From Opisthocomus hoazin (Eukaryota; Chordata; Aves; Opisthocomiformes; Opisthocomidae), in contig NC_134415.1 in the NCBI RefSeq assembly GCF_030867145.1, positions 72,817,300-72,881,299 on the forward strand: a stretch of DNA of 64,000 nucleotides. Reading direction: 5' to 3'. The notes under the pieces are model-generated. The model worked only from the letters and a program-made list of their open reading frames with translations, did no database searches and was not told the origin of the DNA. Positions within the stretch are counted from its first letter, which is position 1. The number at the start of each line of letters is the position of its first letter. Made by a program: the position numbers and the translations under genes. Positions 44,960 through 60,100 of this stretch are shown piece by piece.

Positions 44960-47900
44960 TCTGCTCTGGATAGATGACCTACTCTACATTCTTGCACCAG
45001 GGGCAACATCCTTACTAATAATGTGCAAAAATGGCTTCCATACATGATTTTCCCAGTCCCAGACTGGTCAGCCTGGGACACTGAGTTTACGCTATTGCTC
45101 CATTTCCCACTTCAGTGCTCTCGGAGGTGTTGAATGAAGGTCCAATATCTCGATGATGTTGTTCAGATGTTCATCAGTCTGGGGCACAGAATCTGAAAAC
45201 CTTGGCCAAAGCTGTAGGATGAAGACAGGAGCTGACGAATTTTTCCCCTTGGTGAGTCCGATTTCTAGATAAATCTTGTCTATGCTTTTATGAGGAATGG
45301 TTGAAGATGGGGAACTAATTTTATTAAGTAATAAGGACCACTACAAACCTCAGCAATCTTCAGCTCAAAATGTAATACGTGTCTTAACTTTCGCTACCTC
45401 CTGTATACAGTACCATAGATCCCGCAGTGGGAGGACTGGTGTAAGCCAAGTATGCCACACCAGCATTACAAGGTATGTATGGCATGAAACCGCTTTTTGT
45501 ACAAATGAAATAGGATGGGCTTTTTTCTTCCTCAGACTGGTACTTCGAAACCTTCAGCTGAATTTTCTGATCACTTCCATCAAGCAGTATTATGCTCATA
45601 GAAAAGACAAGAGAAAAAAAAACCACGTAACTTACTAGTCATGCTGTTTTCACACTTCTGGAGAACGCACAGATACCACGGTGCAGTTCACCCTCTACAA
45701 ACCCGTACAGACTAGAACAGCTTCACTGTAAGCTGTGTTTGACCCTGAGTACGCACAGTGCTCTGATGCACGGAAGAACACATTACAAAGATAACAGCAG
45801 TTCTAAGCAATGGTACAATTTTCCCGTTGTGAAAGAAAATAAGGAAGAGAGGGGAAGGGGTCATGATACTGACAGCTGAATCAGAAGTTATCTGCAGCAA
45901 GTGATAAATGGAGTGACATTAGCTGAAGGCAGTCAATACGAAGCAAGTGAGCAAGACACTTTCCAAACGTCTCTGAGTAACCAAAAGCAATGACAGACAT
46001 AAGCCTTAGTCAACTACATGGGAAACACAATTCAACAGGGAAGAAACTCCAATGCATCAGCCATGCTGGAAAGAAATCAAACACATCCCCTACTATGGAA
46101 TAAGAAATCAAGCTCAATGGAAACAAACAAACCAACCAGACTAATTGTTCCTCTGTATTTTGGCCGTTTATCCTCACAGTTTTCATTTCCTGTTGCAGAA
46201 TGTATAAATATAGCCTGTCTCACATAGACACATATACACAGTACCCTTTCAGAGTTCAGCCTCAGAACTCCACCCTTCCAAATCCTTTCTTAAGATTTGC
46301 ATCTGGCCTGAAATCCAAGAGAAGTTTGCCCACCCACAGACACATACCTGAGGAGTAATTCAAGAATTATTTAGAAATCATTTTTAAGGCTAATTTTGCA
46401 GAGGCCCTGCAACTACAACATTGTAGTTAACTTTTTTTTTTTTTTTTGCATTGCCAGAGGCACAGAAGGAAATTAGTATCCTTACTGTACTACTAAGTTT
46501 TGTTACTAGTCATACACGCACCACACCCTCCCTCCAACCTCTTGGATCTCCTCGTTCCTCAGCCTTAGAACTGGGAATTCTTCAGGGCAGAATCAAGGGA
46601 CTGTTTCCCCCTGCTTTGCTGCCTGCTGCCCCAGAATCCCATGAACGCGTCCTGCAACACAGACAAGTCAACAGCGACCTAAGCCAGCATCCGCCTGTAT
46701 CGGTACTGTATTCTTTATTAGAAGCAGTGAGGGGTTTGTTTCTCTGTTTGCCAGCGCTGTGGAAGAAAACTACTCTGACAAAACCACTGGGAAAGGCTGA
46801 AGCAGCAAACAGCTCGTGGCATACTGGACTCCACTTACTCAACACACTCTCATAAAGCAATTAACACAGTACAGTATAAAATGCAATTGACATCAGATGA
46901 ATTTGCAGTTTAGCAGATACATGAGAACGCAACAATCCTATGCACATAACCAACGCACCTAGGTACCCAAATGCTCTTACTAGAGAAGGCCCAAGTCTCC
47001 CCGAGATCTTACTGACATGAATGAGGAATGTTTCCAGCCAGCTCAGAGTGACCCAAAGGGTACCAGTATGTACAGGAGGCTCCCAGGAACAAGATCCTTG
47101 TGGAAGCGCTAACAGAGGAGGAGCTGCAAAGAGAGAGGAGGAGTGGCTTGGTAGCAACATGTGGGCACAGAGGGCTGAAAGTCAGGAGCACAAGGATGAC
47201 GGAGAAGTGAGAGGCACAGGGAGCCTGTAACTGCACGCATGTACACAGAAAGCAGGGGAGATTAACTGAGGGTCTGTCTGAGGTAAAGAAATGACATGGC
47301 AAGATAAAGGGATACAGAAAGAAAGGAGAGCCCTGGAACCTTGCTGAGGAAAAGGGGTGAAATCAGTAATGAGGAGCTGCTTTGGAGGGCAAGCGGGAAG
47401 GGAGCACAGAGGGAGAGAGGCTTGGTGAAGTTCAGGGAGCATTTCAGGAGCCCAACTCTGCTGCAGGAGGTGCACAGAGATGGGCACAACAGAGAACCTA
47501 CGGATTAGCAGCAAACTAGCTAGGTAGCAGTAAAACAAGCATTTTGTTTTGCTTAAAAGAGTATGAGTGTAATTATCCCATTATGCCCGCATGTAGGAAA
47601 CCTGAAGAGTCTGCACGAGAAATACAAGGACATTTTACTACACCAAGGAATTTTTTTTTTTTTTTGAGGGGGATAAATTATTTTGTTAACACGATAGGTG
47701 CCTCAACATCTTGTTAACTGCATATGCCGTGTGTGTGATGACCCTTACAGAGTGATGGAGCCCTCAAGAGAACAAGCAGCTGCAATGTGAGATTCCATGC
47801 ACACGTGCCTCTTTTTTGCCTGGCTAGCAGCTCCCTTCCAGGGAGAAAAGTCCCGGTTTATTTCATATTCAGACCTCCAGAGGGTCTCCCTGAGGCAGAA

Positions 47901-50900
47901 GTGCTTCTGGCAAAATGGTTATCTTGCCATTGTGAAACTCAGAAAGGACACAGCCCAGGGCTTCTCTCCATCAGGCTGTCAGGTGGGAACAGTCTGGCAG
48001 CGACCAGGAACTGTGTATGAACAGCAGCAGACACCTTGCTAAGTCCCTAAGCCTTCAAAGCATGAGACTATTTCCATTAGAAAGCAAGGACAAGCTCTCA
48101 GAAGCACTTTATTTAGTTATGCAAATGAAAGCTGACTTTTGATTTTATTATCTTTGTCAAGGCCAGATTATATTCCATAATTCTATATAAAAACAGATTA
48201 ACCCCATTTTACTTGGTATGATTCTTCCTCCTTCCAACCTATGACGTGTCATTTTTATGGCCCGGATCAGACCTGGAGAGCATCCCACACTACGTGTAGA
48301 CTTCTTCCCTGGCCAGCTTCAGTTGCACCTCACTGATGTGGAAGTAACTTGTGTTTAGCCAGTTTTGCAGTCACACCCCTTAGTGCTTCTCTGTCTGAAG
48401 ATAGGAAAGGATACTCTCTCTCTTGTAATGATACGGTTCATGTCTGATAAACCCTTTGGAAAAGCTAAAGCGTAACCAAATCCAAGTACCATTCTTCTCC
48501 TTAACTTGGGGTAAAACTTTATATTTTTCATTTCTGCATTCTGATTTCATAGTGCCAAAGACACACAAGGAGAAGTCACTGTTTCCAGACCAAGAATTAC
48601 TCATAGCAGTCTGTTCTATTAAAAAAATAAAAAAATACACCAAAACCCAACACAAACCAAACGAAAAAAAAACCTGAAGTGAAACCTGGTAAATAACTGC
48701 TACTTACTCACAGAGGTCTGGATATAGTATTTAAAGCAAAGTCAGCTTAATCCTCAACTCTTTATTGGGCAATCAAAGGAGTAATGTACTATTAAAAGCT
48801 AATTTCATTTTCTTTGGGACAGCCTGCTTGTCTTTGTCATGAGTGAGTTTGTAAATCTAACACTCCAAGTTTTTATTATTCAACTAGCTTCCTTCAGCAC
48901 CAGCCTGAAAGGTAAAGCAGTTTACAGCTTCAGCTATTTCACTGGTATTTAGTGTTGATGCTAGCATCTCTTCCACTCTGTTCACAAAGGGCAAATACCA
49001 GTCTGAGAGCCACTAAGATATCCTGTAGACATCACCTCAACACTTCACTCAAACATGGTTCTCAGGGTCTCAGTGTTCCTTGCTTTGACCATGAAGCTCT
49101 GCATAACTATTCCCTCCCCTCCCCCAATTATTTCTTCTGTCTCTCGCTTCAGTTGCTTCTTCTACTCCACAAATGATCTGGGTTTCCTGAACTATTCTTC
49201 TGGCCCATCCACCCACACTTCTGGAAAGTCAATCCAAAATACTTCCTTTGGCATTCTTCACTGGATAGGATGTTGGAAAGAAAATCATGTTTGCTCAACT
49301 CAATAAATGTTTTAGTTAGTTAATAAAATATTATTTTATTAACTCGGTTCAGAGGTAGTAAAAGGTCTTTGATTTTTGCAAATATAAGTGAACTATTGTA
49401 GGATAACGCTATAAAGCCATCTCAGCTTGAAGGGGAGCTGCTCTACCCGGAAGTTTTTCCAGTGACATTTTTCTAATTAATAAAGGATATTTTCTCTCCT
49501 TAAATCTTTGTCTCGACCATGTCGTTAGGCCACCACAGGTGCTGGAAAGTTCTACCAAATCAATTTGGTTCAGTTTGCTCTCAGGGGAAGATGAACCAAG
49601 AGAGATCACTGTGCTTTTCACAGTAATCTGATGACTTTGCCCAGGCAGAAAACAGCCACTTGGGAGGTGAAGTCTAATACAAACAAAATGGAGCTAACTC
49701 CCAACTGCAAGTCACCCTGGTGCACTGAAGCACCCTTTAATGAGTTACTGAAGTTTCCTACTGCTGTGCTTGACATGTCAGTGAGTTTAGCATTCACAAA
49801 GATGAAAACTCAATAGGACATAAAGCTACATTTTGAGAAGTCATGTTCTATAGCTTCTCTGCGCTGTCTTCTAAAATTGCATTTTAAATCTGGACCCTCA
49901 GTTCCCTGCTCTGTGTGTTCCACCTATATTTTATTTATGCTTCAGCATATATTTTTGCTTCATATACAGTATTTCCTCAATATTAAATTAATGATTTTCA
50001 TTTTTATTTCATTCTCCAATATACATCAAGTCCTCTCTAATACAATTCCACTCAGGTCATATCCTCTAGACCATACCCGTTCAATCTTGGTAGTAGTCCC
50101 ATTTAGTGATTTTAATGAAATTACAGGTAGAAAAATCTGCCTCATCCCATAGTGACTCACCAAGAAAATAGACTGAGATTCAAGAAATGTGTCTTCCTTT
50201 AGTCTTATAATTTAAATAATGACTTTGATTCACAAGACTTCCCAATTATATTTACAATAGACTTTAACTTACAAATAAAAACATAAATTCAATAAATTAC
50301 AATTCACTGAAACATATCCTGATAGTATAGGCTTATATTTTGATCCTGCAGTTATGCAGGTACTTAACTTTATCTATCTGAAAGGCTTCTGTTCCTTCCA
50401 TCGAAATTTGATAATACAGACAGGACACAGCACTAGGAATGTGCTCTTGAATGTTCCGGAGCAGATCACTGGGTTGGATTTGTCCCTCTCAGGTTTGGAG
50501 ATAAGAGTTGTCTCCAGTGGATCAGAGATGTGGCGATACAGTCCCTGGTTATTTCCTGCACCACAACATCTGTGACTGCACCTTAACGGTCAGAGACCGC
50601 AGGGTGTTTACATGCATGGGCAGGCACAGACGATCAGAACAAGGCAAGTCTCAGATTTACTCTTCTGCCAGAAAATTTTGAGACTGTGGGAAAAACTTGA
50701 CAAAGTTCTCCACAGAACAGGGAATGTGGGGGCACAAATATCTGAGAGCATCTTGTCCTCAAATTTTCTGGGAATGAGCCAGCTACACCCTGCTCCACTG
50801 AACAGCACCAATGAAATCTAATTTCAAAGAAATGAAAAAAATAACCCCAAACCCACAATCTCTTGAGGACTAATGATGGAAACAAACAGGCTATTTGATT

Positions 50901-53900
50901 AGCCACAGCATACACTAAGAACTTTTTCCTTGCAACTTATTTTGGATTAATTTTATGCTTCAAGTGAAGGGTTTATCTGCAGTATTACACTTGCTTCTGC
51001 CTTCCTATTTTTAGATGAGTCCTTTTGTTTCTTCCCCATCTCTGCTGAAAGGATACGATTGATCACAGCGATTTATCAATCTCCCTGACTTCATGCTATT
51101 TCAGAGTCTCTCTTTTTCCTATGAGAATAGGTCTAATAGGTGAAATTCATACTAGTTATAAGCCTAAACAAGTCAGTTGTATTACACCTGGGATTCATTT
51201 GGTATAATCTCTTTAGCCTTTCAATATACTTCTATTTTATGAAAGTATGAATCATCTCTATTACCTTCCAATGCCCTTAGAATAAGACACTAAAACAGCC
51301 TTCCTATCTTTGAGCTTCACGGTTATAGACTAGTTTGGTAAAATAGACCTACTTCAATCAAAATTCTGGGAAAATATACTAAGGAAATGATTTTATGGTC
51401 TCCCTGAGCTTACTCGGCAATTGAGGAAAATTATTATCTCTCAAAAAAGTAAGCCCTAAAAGCAGATCCCTACATCCAAATATTATAGCCTATCTGTTGT
51501 TCAAGAACAAACACCAGTCATTTCCAAGGCACGTACTGAGCCGGCAGTCAGATAATTTCCATACAGTTGAATTAATGTATTTTAAATTGGTTCAATTTAA
51601 ATGACTCTAATTTAGACAGATGGCTTTAGAAGTCATTTAAAAATGGCGTTTCCATTTTGGTAAATGATCTTTCAGTAAACACACTCTGCTATCGAAACAC
51701 CTGGATTAAGTGCTTCAAACAAGGACCAAAAAGTGTATTTATATCCCAAATTATAACGAGGCTGTGAGAACAACCAGTAGATATAGGACCATTTAAGAGA
51801 TGACAGAGTAGAAAGTTAAAGTGTGCTTTTTATGAATGACTTGAATGAAGTACGGCTGGAAGATATTTTAGGTAGAATGCCACCAGGCACAGAACTTTTA
51901 CTAAACTTTCTTATTCTACATGGGCCATTGACACGTAAGGAAAAGTGGAGGATGGAAACCAAAATACAAGCAAGCCATCAAGTCTTGTTCCTATTTGTCA
52001 AAAACGCAGCTTTAGTTGGGAGGTCCACATACTGAATCTTTTTGAGTTAAAAGTTTATCAACCAGCTTTCTTCTTCCTCGTCTTTATTATTTTTAATTTA
52101 ACATTTAGCCTGCTACATTCCGAGTGAGAGGTGGGTTTAATTTTGACATGTCAGCCCAGAGCCATTCTCCCACAAGGAGCCGCAAAAGCAACAAGCAAGA
52201 TCTGCCCGAGGAAATGGTTTTACTTTCCTTTCTTTTGGAGCAGAATTGGATAGGATTTTCCTACTGAAACCCCTTTTCCGTTATAAAGGAATCTGCACTT
52301 CCACTGCACAGGGGTCTGAACCACATCAAATTTAAGAAAGCTTATTTACTAGGTCCAGGCAAGAGAGAGCCCGCTGACTGCTGCCAAAGAGTTTCTTGCC
52401 TGCAGTCAGGGGCTGGCACGGGGTGGGAGGACAGTCACCTTGAGCTACTGCGGATTAGGTGAGTGCTTTAATTGCTAGGCTCTCCGTTACCTCTGAAGTT
52501 CCCCCTTGCTGGTTTCATCCCTGCAAGCACACAAACACGACCTCACTGCGTTTCCTCACCCTGGAAAGAGCCTGTGTACAGCCTCGGTGGTCAGGGCATC
52601 TCCTAAAATGTCAGGAGGCAGGGAAAGCCCAGACCTTGCTCGGCATTATCACAGAAGGGTCGTTCCTCTGGACTCTTGCTTCACACTGGGACCAAGACAG
52701 TCAAACCCTGGCAGCCCCACAGGCCACGCAGGAGACTGGGCATCCTCCACCTCAACTCCTCCCTCCCTTACCCTGACAGATGCGGCCCCAGCCCTGCCTC
52801 CCCTCTTCCTACCCTCACAGGGCAGCAAAGACCTTCCCTCCTCTTTCTCTGTCCTTCTACAGCAGCAAATTTACACACACCACCGCCAGGACGCTCTCAC
52901 TCCACACAGAAAAGTCCCCAGCAGCACTGTGCATGAGCCTCCCCGCAGACGGGCAGGAGGAGGAGTGATGCAGCCCAGAGAGGGGCCGTTAATCTCATCC
53001 GCCACTCTGCTTGCCCGCTGAAGGCACCCCAATCCCAAGGAACGAGGCGCCTGACAGAACCCATCTCCAGTTGGTTAAAGGTGACTGCTCAGCACGGACA
53101 CTTTGTAGCCTTCGGATTTTATGTTTAATTGGAAATAGCAGCCTCGCAAGTAGGATTCTGCACCCTCCATGGCTTTTGGCCAGTGCATACAGGTACCTGA
53201 GTAACATGTTGTGTGAGTTCAGGAACTGCTGAATGCTCAGAAGCAAATTTTTTCCCATCTGCTAAGCTAATGACCTCTTCTAAAATGTCTGTGAGCTCTG
53301 AACATTTCCCTTTTTAGCTTTGCCAGCATAATCATATTACAGCCTGACACCCAGCAGTGTAAATTAATCTCTCTTCTTTTTCCCCCATGCAAATTCCTCA
53401 GAAGTGGATTTTTTCTCCATTTTATCTTATTAAGCAGACCGGGAGAGAAGGAGGGAAACAGTTAGGCATTATCACTGAGTGAATCTTTATGCAAACTGAT
53501 ACTTCTGTTTCTAGACAGACAGGAAAGAATACTAAGACCATTTTGGAGGACACATTGTACAGACCTGCATCTTTCCCAGAAACACACAGACCTAATTGCA
53601 TCGCCTAATGGAAACTCCAAGCAAGTTCTGTTTGTGGAAGTATGGAGCTGAGGTTTTCAAAACAAAAACCGGGAAATAATACTGAGAGACAAATGCAGAT
53701 CTTCATGGGGTTATGCTGACGTTGCTGTGGTACTCAGAACACTACTCTTTGTTTTATACACTGGCATTTACTTGTGTGTTAAGACCTATATCTTTCAAAG
53801 GTCAAAAATAAGGATGCTTGTCATGCTTCCCTGATGAGCAGATATCCTTAGAGATGGTGGATTCCCTTTTTCTAAACTCCACTGCACACTGGGGGAGAGT

Positions 53901-54133
53901 AGAGCCTGCACCTTCTCCCTGGAGACTTGCATGAGTCCGGGTGGCAAACTGCAGATAGTGTGATTTCAAAGGACTCTCTTTTTCTGCAGGTGACCTCTTG
54001 TTCTTGAAGAGCTATGAAAGACTACAGGCACCATGGGAAACATTTTTCTCTGGTCTTCTCTGCTACATTTTTATGGCTCACTTTAAAATGAGCAGTTGAA
54101 ACGTCTATTTATATCTTGCGTTTTTCTCAAAAA
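44960..54133. other. Intergenic or PKIB 5' intron, no gene seen
   Basis: Nine kilobases without a recognisable exon, CR1 copy or RNA gene. T-rich runs near 46432-46447 and 47651-47664, and a C/T-rich segment at 52.5-53.0 kb that yields a spurious 171-codon frame, are the only notable compositional features. Confidence 0.5.
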
Positions 54134-54159
54134 AAAATGCAGAATTAATTCTGCATTTT
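54134..54159. repeat. 26-bp perfect palindrome
   Basis: The segment reads the same on both strands with no spacer, centred between 54146 and 54147, core GCAGAATTAATTCTGC. It can extrude as a cruciform. No flanking repeat that would explain it was recognised. Confidence 0.9.
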
Positions 54160-57100
54160 CTCGGTTGCAGACAAAAAGCCACAACCTTTCACTGAACAGA
54201 TCTGTATGCTACACTCATTTTTAAACCATGGGTCACATACTTTTCCTTATCACACCAACCAAACCACTACAGAATTGTTGAATTAAACAGAGGTTTAGTA
54301 GAGAGCTGACAGAAAACAGATCTCTACAGATATGCCTCCACAAAAGCCCTGCTCACTTATTCTGATGGGGAAGAACACAAGAGCAAGATTTGTTCCTGCC
54401 TTAGAAGTTGTAGCACTCCTCCCTAAACTATAAAGAGTCCCTCAAATTTGTGAGGACTGGATGCAGACCAGTAGGCCAGGTCCAAGCACAAGCAGCTCCT
54501 TGTGCTCAGTTCAGAGCTGTTGGTGGCCTGTGCTCCATCTCAGACTCCTCGCAGTCACAGCTTCAGAAACCCGGCTGTGATACAGATGTCTCTACAGGAC
54601 CGACATGGCAGTTGGCGTTCGAAGGGCCACATTTCGCCTGATGAACCCCTCTTCCTCTCTGAAGAAGGAAGAGATGTGCCCACAGAGAAACCGAACCCAC
54701 CGCTGTACTTCTCAGCAGGGAACTCCCTAAAGCACCGACAGTCACAGCCAAAGAACAGCATTTGAAGATATGATCTATAGAGTCTTTAACCTAACTACGT
54801 TTATCATACCGAACAAGATTCTTATTCTAGTGTTTCAGCGGAGAGCCTAGAAAGACAAAGACGACTTCTGAGGTGAGTAAAGCCCAGTGAGCAGAATACC
54901 AGCAAGACCACTAGCACTTAAATAATAGGGAACGTTTCTGTTTGCTTAGTTTGTAACTTTGATAAAATAGTTTAAAAACAGCCTAAAAGTAGAGAACACA
55001 AATGGTAGAATACAACAGACAAGAGCATAAGAAAAAAAACCTACTTACAGGACAGCAAGAAGGGGTTGATGAATACCAGAGACACCCAGAAACAACTGGA
55101 ACGTGATCTCAGTGTCTGGCTTTCAGCTGACTACAGCAAAACGCCAAGGGACAGCTGAACTGTTGCCAAGAAGGAAATGAAACTTGAATACATTTAAAAT
55201 AAATAAACAGACCTCAAATCCACATACAGGAGCACATATCTTATAGGTAGACTTCTGGACTTCAGCCCTTCTGTTCAGGGCATTTCTGGTACAAAAATAA
55301 GTTGTTAACAACCATGTCCGAAACGAATTCTCCATCCTCCTGTAAAGGAGAGAGAATCTCTCTGCACCAGTAGCGCTGCTACAGTCACCCCAAAGGCAGC
55401 AACTGGTGCCTGGACACCATGTGAGACAGCAAGCCCTGTCTGTTCCATGGCATTCTGCCAGCCAAAGCGATAACACGCTAACTATGGCACAAAAACTGCT
55501 TTCACACAGGTATAAAGATAAATAATACCTTCCCACCACATTTTAAGCAAATGTCTACAACGGAGTTAATATTTCAGCATCTACACAAAGAGAGTTTCAC
55601 AGCAGACATGAAAGCTACCTGGAAATAAGCATGCAGCTTAACTTGGTATTGGCTGTCAGCTGATTTGCATGGAGAACCGACCGACTCGCAGGGAAGAGGG
55701 TCATCTAGTATGGTTTCTTAGCAATCTGCCCAATTCTGCCCCCCAAAATTCCAGGTACCTTAAAATTCATGTTTCAGGTATGCCTTCAGCCCCACAGCTT
55801 GGTCCTTCTTGAAGAGGGGCTGGGCGTGAGCTACAGAAGCAAGCCACAGCTCGAGCTGTGGGCAATCACACAGGGGAACATCCAGGAAGGTGCCAGCAGC
55901 TCAGGCTTCTACTGTCTCCTCAAAAATAACCTGCCGTCACACAACTACTAGAGAAGCAAATCAACACTGGAAAAGCCTCCGTGCTTTTAAAAATCAGAAA
56001 GGTTGAAACAATTTGAAGCTATACAAACACAAAAAGCTTCTTGTGTGCCGAGTACGTCAGCAGGGGAAAAAAAGGAAAGGAACACTGAAGAAAAATTAAC
56101 TTCTCAGTTGAGGAAATGACTCAACCTTTTGTACAAAGTCAAGATAGTCTCCACCTGGCATTTTTCAAGGGTCAGTCACCCACAGGTGGGGGACTCAGGG
56201 GAAGGTGGGGTTTTATTTACCACTGTATAGATTTCTTCTAATGTAGAGGACCCAAGCTGAGTAAAACTCAACTGCTGTAAATCTATAGCAATCCCGCAGG
56301 AGTTCTGTTCCTCTGGATGTACACCGGGGCAACTGACATTGGGGTCTTCCCACAAACTGTTCACATCAGCCAATTACTTAGCTACTAAAGTGAAAATGGG
56401 ACATTTCAGTGGATGTCAGCGGGATCATAAAGTCAGGTAGCAGAAATAGAAATTAATTTGCCTAGATACATATTCCTTTTTTGTACGGTGTCATCTCTAT
56501 TTCAAATGCTTAACCTAGACATAAAAAGAAGAGAAAAAGGGAAACAATATGTTTAAATGGTTATTTGAAGCTAGCCTTCAAATCACTAATGTATTTATTT
56601 GGGCACAGTATGAAACCACACTAAAGTCTACACTGATCTATTCAACAATTCAGTACTTGTCAAGTATAACCTTTTCTGCCCCATACTCTCTCTTGGATGA
56701 ACATTATTCCCTCTGCGCTTTCATATTAAGTGATAATACTTCACAAAACCCAGTACAAACTTTGCACAGGGCTCAGAGAACCCCTGCCTTTTCCACAGGT
56801 GCTAGTTATTAAAAATGCCACTCCAGAAATTTATTAGAGTAACAATATAAACATCAGCATTTTGAAGTAGACAGGGGTTTGTCATGGAGAGATTACTGGA
56901 TTTCAAAATACTGCAAAATACATTGCACCACTTTTCAACCTCCACCTCAACATTTCTGCAACAGTAGCTGATACAATAGAGAGCCTAAATTTACAGGAAA
57001 ATCTGCAATCTTCCTTGCAGCTTTTAGCACTCTGTAGAATTGGTTTTCTTCTTATGCTTGTCAATTACACCAATTTCATTGGTTTTGCTTAAGTAACACT

Positions 57101-60100
57101 GTCCACAAGAAACTTCCATGACGTAACTGTCCTTGGCCGTTGGTTATAAGATAAGGTTTGTTTATTTTACAAGTATCGTTAGCAAGGCAAAGCAAGAATG
57201 GGTTTCTAATTAAGAACCAGGATCTGAAGACAGTAGTGTGAATAAAAGGAGACAGAAAATGTTACCAGGGTCACAGGTAGCAGTGCTGCAGCAGCGGAAA
57301 GGAAGACTGTGGTCGCCACCATGCTGATGCACACGCACAACCCAGCTGGGGTAATGCGGCAGCCAGAGCCCCATTCACCCCCTTCCCATCCTATTTTCTT
57401 TCCTTCTGTTCCTCCTCCCTTCAATCAACCGTGCCTGGTATCAGCAGGGAAGCACAAAACTGTGAATGTAATCTCAAGTTAAAATGCTCTCTTGTTCCAA
57501 ATCTGTTGCTCACCTGAATACCCCAAACCCAGGCTTTTACTTCAGCCAATATATTACTGGCCAACCCACTGGTACAGTCAGTGCTCTGAACCACATCCTC
57601 AGCCTGAAATGCTTTCTTTGCACACATGCCCTGCCAAGCCTGACATTTCATGTGTTGATTTTAGCTGCTTCGTAGTTACCGAAGTGCTGAGGAGAGGAAG
57701 AAAACACCACGCGCATAGTAAAGGTCTGCTGATGGGTTCTCTCATTCCTACTTTAATGTTCAAAAGCATATATATTATCCATCTTTGCAGCAATCCAGGG
57801 TTTCTACCAGCTGAAGGATAGGTTTTTCGGAACTGTTAGTGCAGCTTCCAAAGCTGTGAGTCAGCAACTGTACCTTCACACCTAGAAGTTTGGCAAGTGG
57901 CTTAGTGCCAGATAAACTAATGATCTAACAGCTTCCTAATATGCAGCAGGGTGCTTTAATGAAAGCATGCCCATTACATACATAGGGGCATTATTTTCTG
58001 TAAACTCACATAAACTTTGTTGGTCTTGCAGTACTGAAAGCGTTCAGAATCTCCCAAACAACATAAGGTTTGGGTTGTGGAAAGTCTATTCTGGCATGTC
58101 ATAATTTATTAAGCAACAACTTCTGCATTTCTCATTTCAAGAAATTTATTTTCCAAATAATATTGCTGAGACCTTTACTTGCTGACTTTTTCTACAATAA
58201 GAAGTTCTGTTTATTCATTTTTTAACAGATGAAGAAACTCTTCTTGAGTTCAGCGCACTTGAGAGCCTCAGTTAAGGCTGAACCATTCCTTTTATAGACC
58301 AAGTTATCTTGTATAAAGTTTTTACAGAAATGAGAATTAGACCATGAGATATGTTATTGGCTTGATGTCCAGAATACTCTTAGGTTTATAAATAAAATGC
58401 TTACCTATACATATAAAGGCATTTCAGGTTATTTGTAATTTCCATTTATTTTGCATTCTTAGGTATGGATATCTTCACATCTCCTACACTGAAGTCTAAG
58501 GACATATGTCATCCAAATTCTTTTTTCTCTAAATGCTGTTGCCATAGCCATTAAGGTGAGATGACTTCACTGCACAGGGAACTGTTCAGGCTCACACCAC
58601 AGCTGATGAAAAAACCTCTTCTCTCTAAAGTGAATAAAGGTGGAGTCAAGCCTGCTGCAAGCAGCCATATGCAAAGTCAAGCTTTTTGTGGACTGTCAAG
58701 ATGAAGGCCCACTGCTGTCCCTGGACCTCATCTTGCCTCTTTTCTTGTTCCACACAAGCCAAGAGCATGTGTATAGATAAGGCAGGTGCTTTGCTTGAGG
58801 TACCAGACCTACAGAGTAGAAAGAAGCCAAATCACCGAACTAGATGCCAATGTTTCCTTCACCAAGTTGGATGCTTCAGAAAACTGCTTCAACCTACAAA
58901 TCTCATACATGAAAGGAGAGCCGCCTGGAACTAACCAACAGGGAACACCTGGGAGAAGGGCATGTGAGGGATCCTACCCATCACAGACTTCGCCTTGGTC
59001 TGGGTTGCCAGGAAGCACCCGCATCTACTCATTGCTTGCTTCAGCTGATGAAGAAATCATCACCTTTGCAACGACTCCTTCAAATCACCAGGCAGGGTTC
59101 ATTCCTCCTTTTGAAAACATGCCCAGAGGAGAATACCTAGTGATTTGAAGCAAAACTGCCTTGAGCTTCTGTCTCCTAGGTGAATGCTTTGATCCCTAGG
59201 GAAGAGATTAAGTTGAGCAATAGCACTTTCCACTGTGCAGAAGTACTGCAACTGAAATTCTGCTCTTTTGATGTCAGTGTATGCTTTGCCCTAGTCTTTA
59301 CACTTTAACCTCTAATACAATGCTTTCTTTGAGGAGGAAAAAAGCATGTCACAGAAGTTGGTGGTCAGGACTGGCATTCATCAGGCCACCATTTGAAATG
59401 CAGAGGAAAAATATTATGCTTGAAACCTAAAGATTGCTTCTGTAATTTATGCAGTGACTATTTCTTATACAAGAAGAAAGAGGCCTTGGAGTCAGTCCAA
59501 CATTCACAACTTCCACATTTCCAGCTGAGTACCGTAATGACTGTGCTCATTTTGTCCCCACGAACCACTTTACGTGTTCTCTTCTCTAATTAACTCCCAA
59601 CTGGCTAGACAAAAGGTGTCTGCAGAACTGAGCTGTTAGAAAGGGGTGAAGCCAACCATGAGTAAAATCAAAACAAAATTAAACCAAAACATTTCATGTT
59701 TATTTAGTAAGACTTGACACTAAAAACATTGACCACGCCACAAGGAACTGCTGCGTATTTCTCTGAAAGAGTATTTTCCTTGCACTGCTAGTGTTCCGTT
59801 AGCAAAATACTGACAAAGAAAGCACTAAAGAGGACCCCGACAAGACGCTGTTCTCTTGGAGACAACAGTTGAAAAAATTCTTAGGACATTGACACGCTTC
59901 TCGTAACTGAAAGTAAATGAGATCAATCACAACACAGACGCGTTAATCTGAGGATGGGACAGTTGTAATTGCCTCTGTTGCTACACGCTATGTTGACTCA
60001 CCGCAACTAATAGTTTGACTTTTCTTACCTCCCTAGAGGAATGGTTATTCGAATTTGTCCCTGCCAGTGAGAAGTTACCACACCTACAAAGAAAGGAACA

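Noticed and set aside
44617-45081. Minus-strand 154-codon open frame
   Set aside because: Antisense translation of the CR1 element at 44.3-44.96 kb.
52506-53021. Plus-strand 171-codon open frame
   Set aside because: C/T-rich low-complexity DNA with Pro/Ser/His-rich translation; no recognised domain, no promoter and no splice context.
55123-55539. Minus-strand 138-codon open frame
   Set aside because: Starts and ends arbitrarily in AT-rich intergenic DNA and resembles no family; the length is within chance for a 64-kb window read in six frames.
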